DNA of 64,000 nucleotides from Leptasterias polaris. Taxonomy: Eukaryota > Echinodermata > Asteroidea > Forcipulatida > Asteriidae. The position numbers and the translations under genes were made by a program. Below, piece by piece: positions 45,605 through 56,468 of the stretch. Under the pieces are notes generated by a model. It ran no database searches and was not told the origin of the DNA. It was given only the letters and a program-made list of their open reading frames with translations. Each line of letters starts with the position of its first letter. The stretch's first letter is position 1. Location: positions 2,041,501-2,105,500 of the forward strand of contig JAZGTN010000085.1 of the NCBI GenBank assembly GCA_037783415.1, given 5' to 3'.

Positions 45605-45910
45605 GCCCCCAGCCCCCCCCCCCCCCCCCTGCCCCCCCTATTCAATGTTGCCGCCAAAAATGTGTTCGTGTGTCCGCAATCCAAGGCAACTTTGAAAGAG
45701 GGGGGGAGGGGGAGGGGGAGGGGGAGGGGGGAAGGGGGTGGTCGTTTGTCAACACTTTTTTGTGGTTCATTTGTATTTAATGTCCTTCAATAAATAGTTC
45801 AGTGACATAAAATTATGTACATTTGGTCGTTTGTCAACACTTTTTTGTGGTTCATTTGTATTTAATGTCCTTCAATAAATAGTTCTGTGACATAAAATGA
45901 TTTAGATTTG
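45605..45910. repeat. C-run, G-rich tract and an 85-bp tandem duplication
   Basis: A C-run at 45607-45640 is followed by gagggggaggggga repeats at 45700-45738. Two 85-bp units follow (gtcgtttgtcaacacttttt... starting at 45741 and 45826), each containing an aataaa-like signal (caataaatag). They lie just after the piggyBac stop codon and may serve as its 3' end. The two units differ at only a few positions. Confidence 0.85.
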
Positions 45911-47270
45911 GTGGTATGCTATAATGCTATTTGATTTACTGACACCATGGAGGATTAGACTGTATGCCTGTACAGTGCATACAATACACATGAAAAATCA
46001 CTCACTGCACATTGGGGGCGCTCTTCATTAAAATCCACACAAATTCGTTGGTGCAGAAGCATTGTGAGGGGTAACACACTGCTGGTATGCAAGGTCCTAC
46101 TGTGAAATATTTGCTGGTAATGATAGGGTTATTAGATATTGAACTACGTCCCTCCAGACAACAAAGACCTTTTATCAAAAAGAGTGAGGTGATGTAAATC
46201 ATTTTGATTTAGTTTTTTTAAATTCTCATTTAATTTAATTTAAAGAACAATACAGTTTATAAAGCGCTGAACGCCACTTTAAACGTTTAATTGCCAGTAA
46301 TAAAACAAAACACACAGATTGTACAACCCTGAATGTCAAGCATCGTTCGGGTGAGTTAATTAACTTTAACGGTGCAACTACCAATTTGTAAAAGAGAGAC
46401 GAGAATAAAGTTATCCAGAACACACACATTAAACCTTATGCCTAATATCGGCTTTTCCGGCCAATTTAAAACAAAAAATCCAGTCATTTTAACACCGGCT
46501 CAATCAATTTCGTTTGAAAATGAATGCTCCGTTGATCCGGCATTCAACAGTCAAGAGGAGTTATTCAATTTCAACAGTTTAGCATTCACTGGTCAAAGAA
46601 GATCATTTAACTTCATTTGGCCGCAAGCCATCGACAAGAGCTTTCCAATCATTCTTTTTCATCCATTGTAAATAGGTAGTATGAGTTCAACTTAAGAATT
46701 ATTGTCAAAGTGTATTTGTGAATGTCTATGAAATAGATTGACTGAAACGAATCAAAATGAGAAAAACTAAGTCATATTTGCACGAAACCGAAATTGAATG
46801 CATTAATAGCCATCAAAAGGAAACCCTAGATTAAGTAGATTAGGGTAAAATGCAAGAATTTGAAAAAACACAAAATAATAATAATAACCCCATCCCCCAC
46901 ATTTATACACAACTTATAATAGCAAAAAAAATGGCCATTGTGAAAAACTTCCCTTAAAATAAATTTGTCAAAATGCAAATTTTGTGTCGTTTTATTTTCA
47001 GAATCGTTTCAGTGAAACAATTCATTTCGATTTCGCGAGTCAGAAATCCGAGGTTTAAAAACAGTGCTTTTGGTTTAATAAGTTTTCGTGACTCCCTTTA
47101 GTCGGGTACCGATTAAACTTAATGTTTTAAAGGTTTGTTATTCCGTGTATAATTATGCTGGGTCACACAAAGTGCGGATACGTGGTCTTAGACAACACAT
47201 TGGCCGTGTGTTTTAAACTTCGTATTTCACAAGTTGTTACAAGTTAAGGAAACGGAACGAATGTTGTTTT
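45911..47270. other. No gene supported
   Basis: AT-rich sequence. A 99-codon open frame at 46372-46671 has no recognisable motif. A tggggg-gcgctc motif lies near 46015. Confidence 0.4.
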
Positions 47271-47284
47271 TAAAAGCCCCTTTA

Positions 47285-48551
47285 CAGTCGGTTGCATCTT
47301 AGGATGCAGAATGCACCTGCTCTTTGTGTAATTTGCTGAGAAATTTTGAAACATGATCTCATTTATAAAATGTAAATATAAGAATTTAGTCACCCACAAA
47401 CTTAGACTTGGTTCCTAGTCTGTGATCGTGGTTTTTAGTCGTCCTGATAGTCGATACATTATTGGCTGAAACAGCTCCCTCTTGTGGATAAACCTCCGTC
47501 TTGAACCTACGATCACAGACTTGGGAACATTGTTCATCGGTTTGTACACACCCTATGGCGAATTAGTCCAAAAGTGGACGGAACACTCTGATTGGTCAGA
47601 ATCTCCGAGGCCTTCAATAAAATGCACATTCAAACTTAACCGTTTATACCACGTGATATAGTACAGAAATACAACATTGATGCACGTGTAACTAATCTGT
47701 CTCCTGCTCGGTGATTCAACTTACAGTTTGGAAACACAAACAAACAAAGTGATTCTAGTTTTTTTATTCAAAATACGTAAAAAACGTTGGGAAAATCTTT
47801 GGACGATTCCATTCAAATCAAAGGTATCACAATTTTTCGTCTAGTAAGGATCAGGTTGTTTGTCATGTTTATTTTTCAACATTTTGAGAATAAATCTTGT
47901 GTTATTTATTTTTATGTATAAATTATATATAGCGTACTGTACGTATAAAGCACTATAAAATAAAAGCAATGGCTCGATTTTACAGAAAATGCTGAAGCGA
48001 TTTCATCCTATTTGGAATAGACGCAGCCAACGGGAGTTTTGTGGTCTCCTGATTGGTCATGTCTCCGGCATTGTGTTGTTATGTAAATGTCAGTAGTGAA
48101 TAAATGAATATCCCGTATACACAAGAGGGTCAAGTCTGAGATTGCGAGTTAGAGCGCGTGATAGCAAATCTGCGGGGGAATTCTGCGTGGCTGATGCAGA
48201 GAAATAACCGCCGTCTCAGACTTGAAATCAAGTCTACCACAAACTGTGAATGTGAGCAGTTTCAGTTAAATTGAGTTATGCGTTATAAACATACTTAAAT
48301 GTCCAACGATTAAAAGTGTTTTCCTATTGAGGCGAAACTCATCAGTCAGTGTTTTAGTGGTAGCTTTGGGACCCAGGGTTAAAAAATGTTTCAAGGTCGG
48401 TTGCATTTCAGGATGCAGAATGCACCTGCTTTTCGTGTATTTTGCTGCGAATTGAAAGTATAAAAATCTCCTTTCCAAAATTAGTTAAGTCAACCAAAAA
48501 CTTTGAATGTGAACCATTCAGGTAAATTTAGTTACGTGTTATTTTCATACT
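47285..48551. repeat. Tandem duplication of the fibrinogen gene 3' end
   Basis: The block gttgcatcttaggatgcag, aatgcacctgct, ttgctgagaaatt at 47290-47345 recurs at 48400-48460 (gttgcatttcaggatgcag, and so on). The block after it (agtcacccacaaact; gtgaatgtgagca; taaattgagtta) recurs at 48482-48540 and there contains the stop codon of the fibrinogen exon. Without the 843 bp of MITE plus duplication, the period is about 266 bp. The duplication therefore predates the MITE insertion. Confidence 0.75.
47403..48236. mobile_element. TAG-ended MITE, copy 1, 834 bp
   Basis: The left end begins TAGACTTGGTTCCTAGTCTG and the right end is the complement of TAGACTTGATTTCAAGTCTG. A perfect 9-bp duplication, CCACAAACT, flanks it (47394-47402 and 48237-48245). 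A second internal terminus-like motif (gtcaagtctgag) lies at about 48129-48140. The element is the inverted relative of the copy at 53812-54543. It sits in the 3' flank of the fibrinogen-related gene. It has no coding capacity. Confidence 0.9.
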
Positions 48552-51492
48552 GCTTCGTTTTATATAGCGACAGCTCATTCCAGTACATTGGGCCCGTTTT
48601 ATACCTGTAACGTCACCGTCGTTTATATATTCAGCATTTAGGTTATACTCCTCTTCTGTACCTCCCCCGCTACAACCATTAAACCACCAGCCTCCCTTTG
48701 ACTCTCCGGCACAGTTCCTCCCACTGTCACCATCGTTGTCTCTGTCCCATGTCGAGAATGGCATGTCATTTGCAGATAGAACCGTAGCACCTAAGCGTGT
48801 TTATAATAAAAATAATATAGACAAATTGGGTTGCTAAAATGTTATTTGTGTCAAAAGGCCGATTATTAATGGTAAGTTTTTATCGGGTAAATTGAAAGCC
48901 GTTAACTTGTAATCTATTTATAAATCTTTTACAAAAATGTCTGCAACTGACCGCTGGACAAATTCTGTTTATCGATGAGCAATTTTTTCGGGCTTACTTT
49001 AGCACCAAAAATATGAGTTAGCAAATTCATAGACGATCCAGAAGTTTGACGGCATTGTTGTGTCATTCATCGGGGCACAATTTTAAGGCTCCGCTTACTG
49101 CTGTCAGCGTGGCTCATAGAAACACGCACTAAACATGGTGCGTAAGCGCAGCATTCTTTAGAGGCAGCAGGGATATGAAATTTGGCAACGGCTTACAAGA
49201 ATCAGCGGCAAGCTATCGTGCCCTTTGCCCAGACTTATTGTTACCAGTGTTTGTAAAACATTTCGCTACAATGTCTGCTTATATGTATATATAAACGCTT
49301 TATGCAATAAAAGGCCCCGTATGTAGAACATCAAATTGTAAAATATCAAACACTTTATGTGATCAGTCGGATCCTGCTTACCATCTGTTGAAATCGAGCC
49401 AGTAGCTTGGAGGGTGTAGTTTGCGCCCGAAAGGCGAACATTTTCAAGACAGCCAGTATCCACATCATCCCATGTATCTTGCGAACCCCAAACTACTTGA
49501 ATCGTCCATGTATTGGCTTCATCCTCGGTCAATTGACGGACCTTCTCGTTTCCCAGCCAGAAGTTTTTCCCAGCTACGTCACCAAAGCCATCCCTGTACT
49601 CATCCCACCTGCGGTCGAAATCCAATTCCTTATTTAAATGCCTCTGGATAACCTACAGATTGAAAAAAACATTGCACAACTCGTCAAAAATTCAATCAAC
49701 ATTATTGCTTATAATTATTGTAATTGACAATCATACGCTGCCTACCATGCAAAAACACAAATATTTGTTGATTAGTTTATTTTATCTGCACTGAGCTGGC
49801 TTACCTTTGGCTGTTTAACTGGAACTGTGTTACCTCAAAACATATCAAAACATTACACAACATAATGGCAGTACAAACGGATTATATAAAACTACACTCG
49901 TTAGTAAAATTGGTCAACATACGGCTGAGCCAAATCAGAAAAGACTGGTTTTTATTTGAAACATTCGTGTTAAAATTGATATGGAAGCGTTCTGTTTATG
50001 TTTTAATCAAGGTGTTGTGAGTTGGATAAGTTTGCCAAAAGAGGGCGCTAGACTCAACCCGGAAGTCGGGATCACGGAAATCACGAATCAGTTCCGTTCA
50101 GAATAAAGTCGTCATTATTATTCAGATTATTAGGACCCTGGATCGCAAACCAGCGGTAAGAGGAATTCTTACATTTTGCTAGTGTATCTGTATTGGATAT
50201 CTGATAATGTTGTTGCATGTTTTAATAGGTTATGTTTGTTACGGGATTGGATCCTTTTTGGGGTTTTTAAATCTAGTGCATGTTTAATATCGTTGCAGCG
50301 TATTCACTTGGAAGGTAGTTAGTTGGACTCTGGCATTAATTCTATATCTACCCAGTTTTCTATCCATTATGATAATGTATATTGTAATGTGTGGTTACTT
50401 GGAACATATTTACTTGCCAGGTGTGCTTGTAAGATATAATTCAGGGTCAGTTTGTATTTTTATTTGAGTTGTAGGCGACAGCGCCCTCTCGGGGTTAGAT
50501 TATGTTTTACATAATATTTCTGGATTTGCTATGTTATAGTTTGTTTGGAAAGTTGTTTCACTAAATATTGTTATTTGTTTTTTTGTGTTTGATCATAGTT
50601 GACGTGGCATCAGGCAGCTGTAGTGGCAATAAAGACAGTTGTATGTTGGTACGGAGAAAAAGAGAAATAAACGTTGTTTTATTTAAACCGACGTTACACA
50701 AGGTTTAAACCACCAGATAAGGTCATCAGTGAAACCGTATAATAAGAAATTGAACGATGGGAGCTTCAGTTGAAGACATTTTTAACATTTAACAATCGTT
50801 GTATTTTGGTGCGGATTTGATTTTTGATTTGTTTTTGTTCTAAATCAACTTTATTCGTTGATTAAGCTTTTTGTTAAGTATACTTAGGAAATTGTTTCCA
50901 CAATATGGAATTTAAAACAAGTATTTTCTTAACAATTATATTTTGACGTTGAGGAAGACTTGATTTCCGATGCTTTGTAAAGTCCACATACTTTGAATTA
51001 TAGAACATGACAACCCTCAGCGATTGGAGACAATTTGCAAATAAATCTACTCATTCATGGAGAATCGCTGATGGAAGACTAACTCACAAGCCATCCTACT
51101 TTCCGATATGTACCCATGTACCAGTACCAACAATGCCTTCTGGATACTTTGATGGGTAAACATGTTTAGGATTTCTTTCTTTTTTCACAATAAGGAATTA
51201 ACACATTTATTTTCGAAACAATAATATTTTGACGATCAGAAACACTTGAATTCCGATGCTCTGTTCTATAGAACATGAAAACACTCACTCAGTGACTGGA
51301 ATATAAATGTGGTACTAAATCTACCAATTGTAGAATCGTTGATGGAAGATGAACTTACCATCGATCCTGGCCAGTATTCCATGTCGCAGTATACATTAAA
51401 GCCTTCTGGATACTTCGATGAGTAAATAGTGTAAACACCACTCGCTCTGTTACCAACCTCGTGGTAGTCTTGGCAGTCGTAGTGTCTGGTCT
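48528..51492 (-). CDS. Fibrinogen-related domain protein, last three exons
   Basis: Three exons on the minus strand join in frame: 51359-51492, 49382-49652 and 48528-48790, with consensus sites (ttttag, GTAAGT; ctgtag, GTAAGC; cttag) and stop TAA at 48528-48530. They encode a complete fibrinogen C-terminal domain of about 221 residues. Landmarks are CQDYHEVGNRASGVYTIY at the start, YPEGFNVYCDME, VIQRHLN, FDRRWDEYRDGFGD, NFWLGNEKV, FSTWDRDNDGDSGRNCA (the Ca-binding loop), SKGGWWFNGC and YIKRSSMKI at the end. In canonical domains the Trp-Trp-x-x-Cys is followed by His; here it is GCSGGG. Proteins of this type are secreted lectins in innate immunity, clotting or development. The 5' exons (signal peptide and any N-terminal module) lie above 51492 and were not found. 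The 3' exon borders a MITE. Confidence 0.9.
49660..50935. other. Intron sequence, nothing else recognised
   Basis: This is the intron between fibrinogen exons 49382-49652 and 51359-51492. A motif at 50034-50050 (gccaaaagagggcgctaga) resembles the motif in the TAG-ended elements. An ATT-rich stretch is at 50110-50130. Confidence 0.5.
50941..51170 (-). pseudogene. Relic duplicate of the first fibrinogen-domain exon
   Basis: The segment is a diverged tandem copy, with a period of 268 bp, of 51209-51440. The minus strand still shows taccca-tcaaagtatccagaaggc (compare tactcatcgaagtatccaga) and, past the donor, gttagtcttccatcagcgat against gtaagttcatcttccatcaa. The reading frame and the donor (gtgagtta in place of ggtaagtt) are damaged. 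It lies in the intron between exons 1 and 2 of the fibrinogen set, so the gene underwent local exon duplication followed by decay. Confidence 0.75.
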
Positions 51493-51529
51493 CTAAAATG
51501 AAATTAAAACAATATAACAACTGGAAATT

Positions 51530-52880
51530 GAAACATTCTTGGAAACAATCGTATAATTACACAATCCCGTTGTTGTAACAAAGTATGAAACTGTAATCAA
51601 ACAAAACATACTACTTAATGCTCTAGTTGTTGTACTCTGGCATTTATATTATTATTTTGTGCACTTTGTATAACTAGATATAACTAGTATAACAGTGTTA
51701 ACAACAGGCACAGTAATACTATGGGCGTTTTCGAAATCAGTACGGCTTGGGGTTGGGCTCCAGTAGTTATTTAGAAAGCGTGTGCTGTCCCTATAAGGGG
51801 CTCAATGGGCCAGAGCCCTGGTTTCGAAAAACGGCCTTTTATGTCAATCTTGATGTTTTATTCGATTTGTACTGGAACCATACCACCTGGGTGCGAGTGC
51901 GTCACAAACAAGATATGATGTCACGTGCAATTCGGACAATTGCGTAACAAATGCTTGTTTTCATCTTACACGGGTCGAATGTCAGGCTTAGAATGATTTT
52001 TAAGATTATCAGTTCAGTTATAATAGGGAAACACTGCATTAAAACATCACTTTCCAGTTGTGAGTATAGGCATACACTGTATATACCGTATCAAGCGTCA
52101 CTTCGTTACAATGTCAAATCCAATGCAGCACTGTCAAAGATCAGCAAAAATGAACATTTAAAAAGGGTACTATAGACACAAATCAAAGCATGGTTGAAAA
52201 AAGAAAGCGATTTCCCACTATTTGTTCGATAATTATTGCATATTTATACACAAAACCATGCAATGTTCCTCACTTTAACACTTTGTAGAAGGTTTTAATT
52301 CCAAAAGAAGGCCCCCTATATCCTTTGTTTTCGAGCGAATGGTGGTGAACATGGACGACTGGTTATCACTGCCTCCGTTTTTGTTGATAACGGTTTCAAA
52401 ATTATCTGCTAAGTTTATGGAAGTTTGGTCTTTCTTAACCGTGTAATACAAACATTTCGAGGACACAATAATTCCCTTTTCTGCAAAAAAGTGTAATTGT
52501 GGCTCTAACTGGGGGCGCTAAAATCAATTTGTATCACGCCACGAAACGTCCACATTAGAGGAAATTATAGGTTATTGAGGGTTTTGTTATATTATAATAA
52601 CTTCAACATGAAGTAAGATTCATTTCACCTATAATTAAATCAAACTCAACTTAAATATTAAAACAGGTCATGTGTCTAAGTACACCTCGTTTCATTTAGT
52701 TTTAATTCATGTTGAATTATAACATTCAGGAAACCTACAAGATAGCCTAATATCCACATTATGTATTAAAGTCATCTGGAAATATATATATATTTTTTTT
52801 TAACATAAGAGTATATGTATATTAACAATAAACAAATTGTTTGAGTAATTGTTTGTCAGAATTTATATGTTTACAAAAAT
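51530..52880. other. Upstream flank of the fibrinogen exons; 5' exons not identified
   Basis: AT-rich sequence. On the minus strand 52275-52490 an acceptor-like ttttttgcag precedes a 66-codon open stretch (GIIVSSKCLYYTVKKDQTS...) ending in a stop, with no recognised family. It cannot be joined to the fibrinogen exon because it ends in a stop rather than a donor. Confidence 0.35.
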
Positions 52881-53004
52881 AGATAAAGTTGTTTGGAAGT
52901 GACTCCGCCCATCCCTTTTTGTGAAGCCAATCGACGAAGACTTCGCCGCGATCGAACATCGAGCCCCCTCAAAGTTGCCTGCATTTACGTTGTATACACA
53001 CGTG

Positions 53005-53095
53005 CAAGTAATAATAATAATAATAACCAGTTCTTATATAGCGCATTACACAATAACGTCTCAATGCGCTTTACATTAGTGCCCTGGTCATTGCT
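53005..53095 (-). mobile_element. 3' tail of a CR1/L2-type LINE or SINE
   Basis: The plus strand reads (ATA)n, then accagttcttatatagcgca and later caatgcgctttacattag. This is the minus-strand version of the tail AAAGCGC...TGCGCTATATAAGAACTGG plus (TTA)n. It matches in layout the tails at 1150-1238 and 30206-30285. The rest of the element was not recognised. Confidence 0.65.
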
Positions 53096-53170
53096 TTTGG
53101 GCCAATAACATTCCTTTAATCTGTCTCAGCTCCCTGTCTCAAAGTAGTGAGCTTGTAGCTTGTTCCGGCA

Positions 53171-53519
53171 ATGCCGACCAGGTGTATTGCTGCTGAATGC
53201 AACAAAACGAATAAAGATGGGGTCAGCCAGCATTTGTTTCCTGCAGATCCTAAATATAGGCAGTTACGGGCATCGAAAGTCAGGCTAACGAGTGCAAAGT
53301 GGTCCGGTCCGACGTCTTTTTCAGCGCTATATGCAGCGAACACTTCGAGCCGTGATCGTGCTTCGAATCCGGAATGTACCACACATTTGACTTGAAAAGA
53401 AAAGTCATTCTCAAACATGATGCCATCCCAACCATTTTCCCAGCTAGTGGAGGACGAAAAAGCTACCTGAAATACGTGAAGAACCTAGAGGAGCATTTGC
53501 CAAACGTGAACAAATTCAG
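53171..53519 (+). pseudogene. THAP zinc-finger domain, broken
   Basis: The ATG at 53171 opens MPTRCIAAECNKTNKDGVSQ, then HLFPADPKYRQL and KVRLTSAKWSGPTSFSAL. This matches a THAP DNA-binding domain, with its first C-x4-C pair. A two-base insertion near 53330 shifts the frame. In the other frame the expected CSEHFEP continues, meets a TGA stop, and goes on with SCFESGMYH (second zinc pair region), TIFP and SYLKYVKNLEEHLPNVNKF. A donor (CAG, GTAAAG) follows at 53519. THAP domains are the DNA-binding part of P-element-like and Kolobok-like transposases and of host regulators. No transposase part follows within 300 bases. Confidence 0.8.
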
Positions 53520-53811
53520 GTAAAGTTTGAACTTTGAGGGCATGTTTTTAGCTTGTGCCAAGCGTCACGATTTTTTGTTGGCACTATAATTTTTTTTTTT
53601 TTAAATACCTTCAAACATCCCAATGTGTTGTACATACCTTGTGTAACGTTAGGCTGGTTAATTCCAATCCAAGTTTCTTTCCCAGTTGAACTTTACTTGG
53701 GGGGGGGGGGGGGGGGGGGCGGGACGGTTGAAGGAAGTTGTAATTTCATCTGGCATCGAACGGACGATATGCATGCACGGACCACCGATGCACAGTGTCC
53801 CCAGCCGGCCC

Positions 53812-54543
53812 CAGACTTGACCCTCTTTTGGAAACGGGATATTCATTTATTCACAACTGACATTTACATAACAACACTATGCCAGAGAGATGACCAATCA
53901 GGAAGCCACAAAACTCCTGTTGGCTGCGTCTATTCCCAATAGGTTATACTCACTTCAGCATTTTCTGTAAAATCGATCGAGTCATTGTTTTTATTTTTAT
54001 AGTGCTTTGTACGTATGCTATTTCTAATTTATACATAAAATAATATATACTAGGTGTATTCTTAAAATATTGAAAAATAAACATGACAAATAACCTGATC
54101 CTTACTAGACGAAAAACTGCATTCCCTATTATTTGAATGGAATCGTCTAATGATTTTTCCGACGTTTTTTATTTATTTTGAATTTAAAAACTAGAATCAC
54201 TTTGGGTTTTTTGTTTCCAAACTGCAAGTTGAATCACTGAGCAGAAGCAGATTAGTTACATGTGCATCAATGTTGTATTTTTGTACTATATCCCGTGGTA
54301 TAAACGGTCAAGTTTGACTGGCATTTTATTGACGGCTTCTGAGATTCTGACCAATCAGAGTGTTCCGTCCACTATTGGACTAATTCGCCATAGGGTGTGT
54401 ACAAACCGAAAAACAATGTTCCCAAGTCTGTGATCGTAGGTTAAAGACGGAGGTTTATCCACAAGAGGGCGCTATTTCAGGCAATAATGTATCGGCTATC
54501 AGGTAGACTAAAAACCACGATCACAGACTTGGAACCAAGTCTA
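53812..54543. mobile_element. TAG/CAG-ended MITE, copy 2, 732 bp, inverted
   Basis: The right end is the complement of TAGACTTGGTTCCAAGTCTG. The left end begins CAGACTTGACCCTC. A perfect 9-bp duplication, AGCCGGCCC, flanks it (53803-53811 and 54544-54552). Its body matches copy 1 (47403-48140) in inverted orientation over nearly its whole length. Its left end coincides with the internal terminus-like motif of copy 1, not with the outer end of copy 1. The motif ccacaagagggcgc is at 54459-54472. Confidence 0.9.
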
Positions 54544-54552
54544 AGCCGGCCC

Positions 54553-54899
54553 AAGACAGCACACCGATTGTCCGCCGACGACGAACGAAGAACGTACGGA
54601 AACATAAATACCACAGGATGTGTACGTGTTAACGTTCGTTAGCCAACAGCTACCGTAACCATGCCTACACAACATGTACATGCATGATAGGCTACAATTA
54701 CATTACATGTAATATGTTGGCATCGTTGAACTTTCCCTCATGATATTTGCGTTAAAACAAATATATTTTCTTGAAGAATAATTAAGACCTCACACATTTA
54801 GATAAAACAAATGAAAGACAACGTTAACCTACCCTTAAAATACAAACCTTTATAACTTTTTCTGATCGACGTCTGCTTACACGCTCGGTAGGGAGTCAC
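54553..54899. other. No gene seen
   Basis: A short spacer between MITE copy 2 and the Gmr1-like element. It is mostly AT-rich with short acatgta repeats near 54670-54715. It may be the decayed downstream part of the Gmr1-like element. Confidence 0.4.
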
Positions 54900-55121
54900 T
54901 TATGCGTACATCTTTAACTGACTCCTGGCTCACCATTACAGGCAGTTAAATGCTCTTGATGTCGTGGCTGCCTCGTGTATCACTCTCAGGTTCATCTTCA
55001 ATTATGACTGCAACAGCTACCCGCTCAATGAGGCCACCTGTCTCAGTGTGAGTAGTTTCACCAATTGCCTTCAGGTCCTGCCTTTCGATATACTTCTTGA
55101 GCATATTGACATGGAAAGTTG

Positions 55122-56468
55122 TTACCCTTCCGTTGATATTATGCGATAGTCCACTGTGCCTCGTCGTTCCACAACTTCAAAAGGCCCCTTCCATTGCATA
55201 AGGAGTTTGTTGTTGTCTGTCGGCAAGAGGAGGAGCACCTTCTCTCCTACCTTGATGTTACGAAGTCTGCACTTCCGATTGTAATATTTGCGCGAGTTCT
55301 CTGACGCTTCACTCAAGGATTCTTGCGCCAACTTACAGGTGCCTTCAAGCCTTTCTCTCAGATCTACAACGTATTGATATGTTGACCTCACCTCTGGTGT
55401 GTTAACTTCACCCGACCACAGTTCTCTCAGAATAGTCATTGGTCCACGAACCGTCCTGCCGTATAACAACTCAAAAGGCGAAAAACCCAAGCTACTTTGA
55501 GGAACCTCTCGGTAGGCGAACAATAATGGGCCAATAAACCTGTCCCAATCCCTCGGTTTTTCTGCACTCATTCTCTTCAGCATCTGCTTGAGGGTGCCGT
55601 TAAATCTCTCGACTAACCCGTTACATGCAGGGTGATACGGGGTGGTTGTAAGTTGTCTTATTGATAAGAGTCGGCTTATTTCTTTCATGAGTCCTGACGT
55701 GAATTGTGACCCTTGGTCAGTTAGTATTTCTTTAGGAATACCAACTCTGCTAAACACATCTACCATAGCTTCGGCAACCCGAGTCGTTTCTATGCTGACC
55801 AATGGTACGGCCTCTGGGTATCTTGTCGCATAATCTACAATGGTAAGTATGAAACGATGCCCTCTGGTTGTTGCTGGTTTGATTGGACCAATAATGTCAA
55901 TGGCAACTCTTTGAAATGGCACCTCGATAAGTGGCATAGTGCCAAGTGGGGCCTTGCTTACCCTTCCTCTGTGCACGGTGCGTTGACAGATGTCGCAAGA
56001 TTTGCAGAATCTTTTTACATCGGCTTGGATGCCTGGCCAATAGAAGTTTGTCAAGATCTTGTCAGCTGTCCGCTTGATGCCCTGAAGACCACCAAGGCTC
56101 GATTCATGTGCGACCTTCATCACAGGCTTGCGCTGTTCATGTGGAACCACTAACTGTCGGAAAGTGTTACCATGATCAACCTGAGGAGAATTAAACTCTC
56201 GATACAATAACCCTTTTGACTCAAATAACCGAGACTTTCCACTCTTACCAACTGTCTTTTCGGCTGAAGTTAAACTTAACTGACGTGCCGATGTAGACTT
56301 GGATCCGTTTGTTGAGCCTGTATGAACTCGTCTCGCTGTACTTCTGGGATACCCTCTGGAACCTTTAACTTCTGAAGTGGTCTGTCCATGGTTTGTTTCT
56401 GGGCTCGTGTTTGGACAGCTTGTGCTTGTACCACTGGCTGTAGTTCGGTTATCGTCTTGAGCTTCCAC
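55122..56468 (-). pseudogene. Gmr1-like integrase
   Basis: The frame of 448 codons overlaps the gag-protease frame by 193 bases in another register. The zinc-binding region reads VAHESSLGGLQGIKRTADKI, FYWPGIQADVKRF and CKSCDICQRT, but the second His of the HHCC finger has become Leu (GGLQG). The core has all three acidic residues: VAIDIIGPIKP, ILTDQGSQFTSG and NGLVERFNGTLKQML. The C-terminal part (KVGEKVLLLLPTDNNKLLMQ, WKGPFEVVERRG) is the gypsy GPY/F-like module. The frame shifts again near 55130 into NGRVTTFHVNMLKKYIERQD. Confidence 0.85.

Noticed and set aside
52275..52490. A 5' exon of the fibrinogen-related gene
   Set aside because: The open stretch ends in a stop without a donor and shows neither a signal peptide nor a known module.
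47403..54543. A single 7-kb transposon with 740-bp terminal inverted repeats carrying the fibrinogen gene
   Set aside because: Each arm is a complete MITE with its own different 9-bp duplication (CCACAAACT and AGCCGGCCC), so these are two separate insertions.
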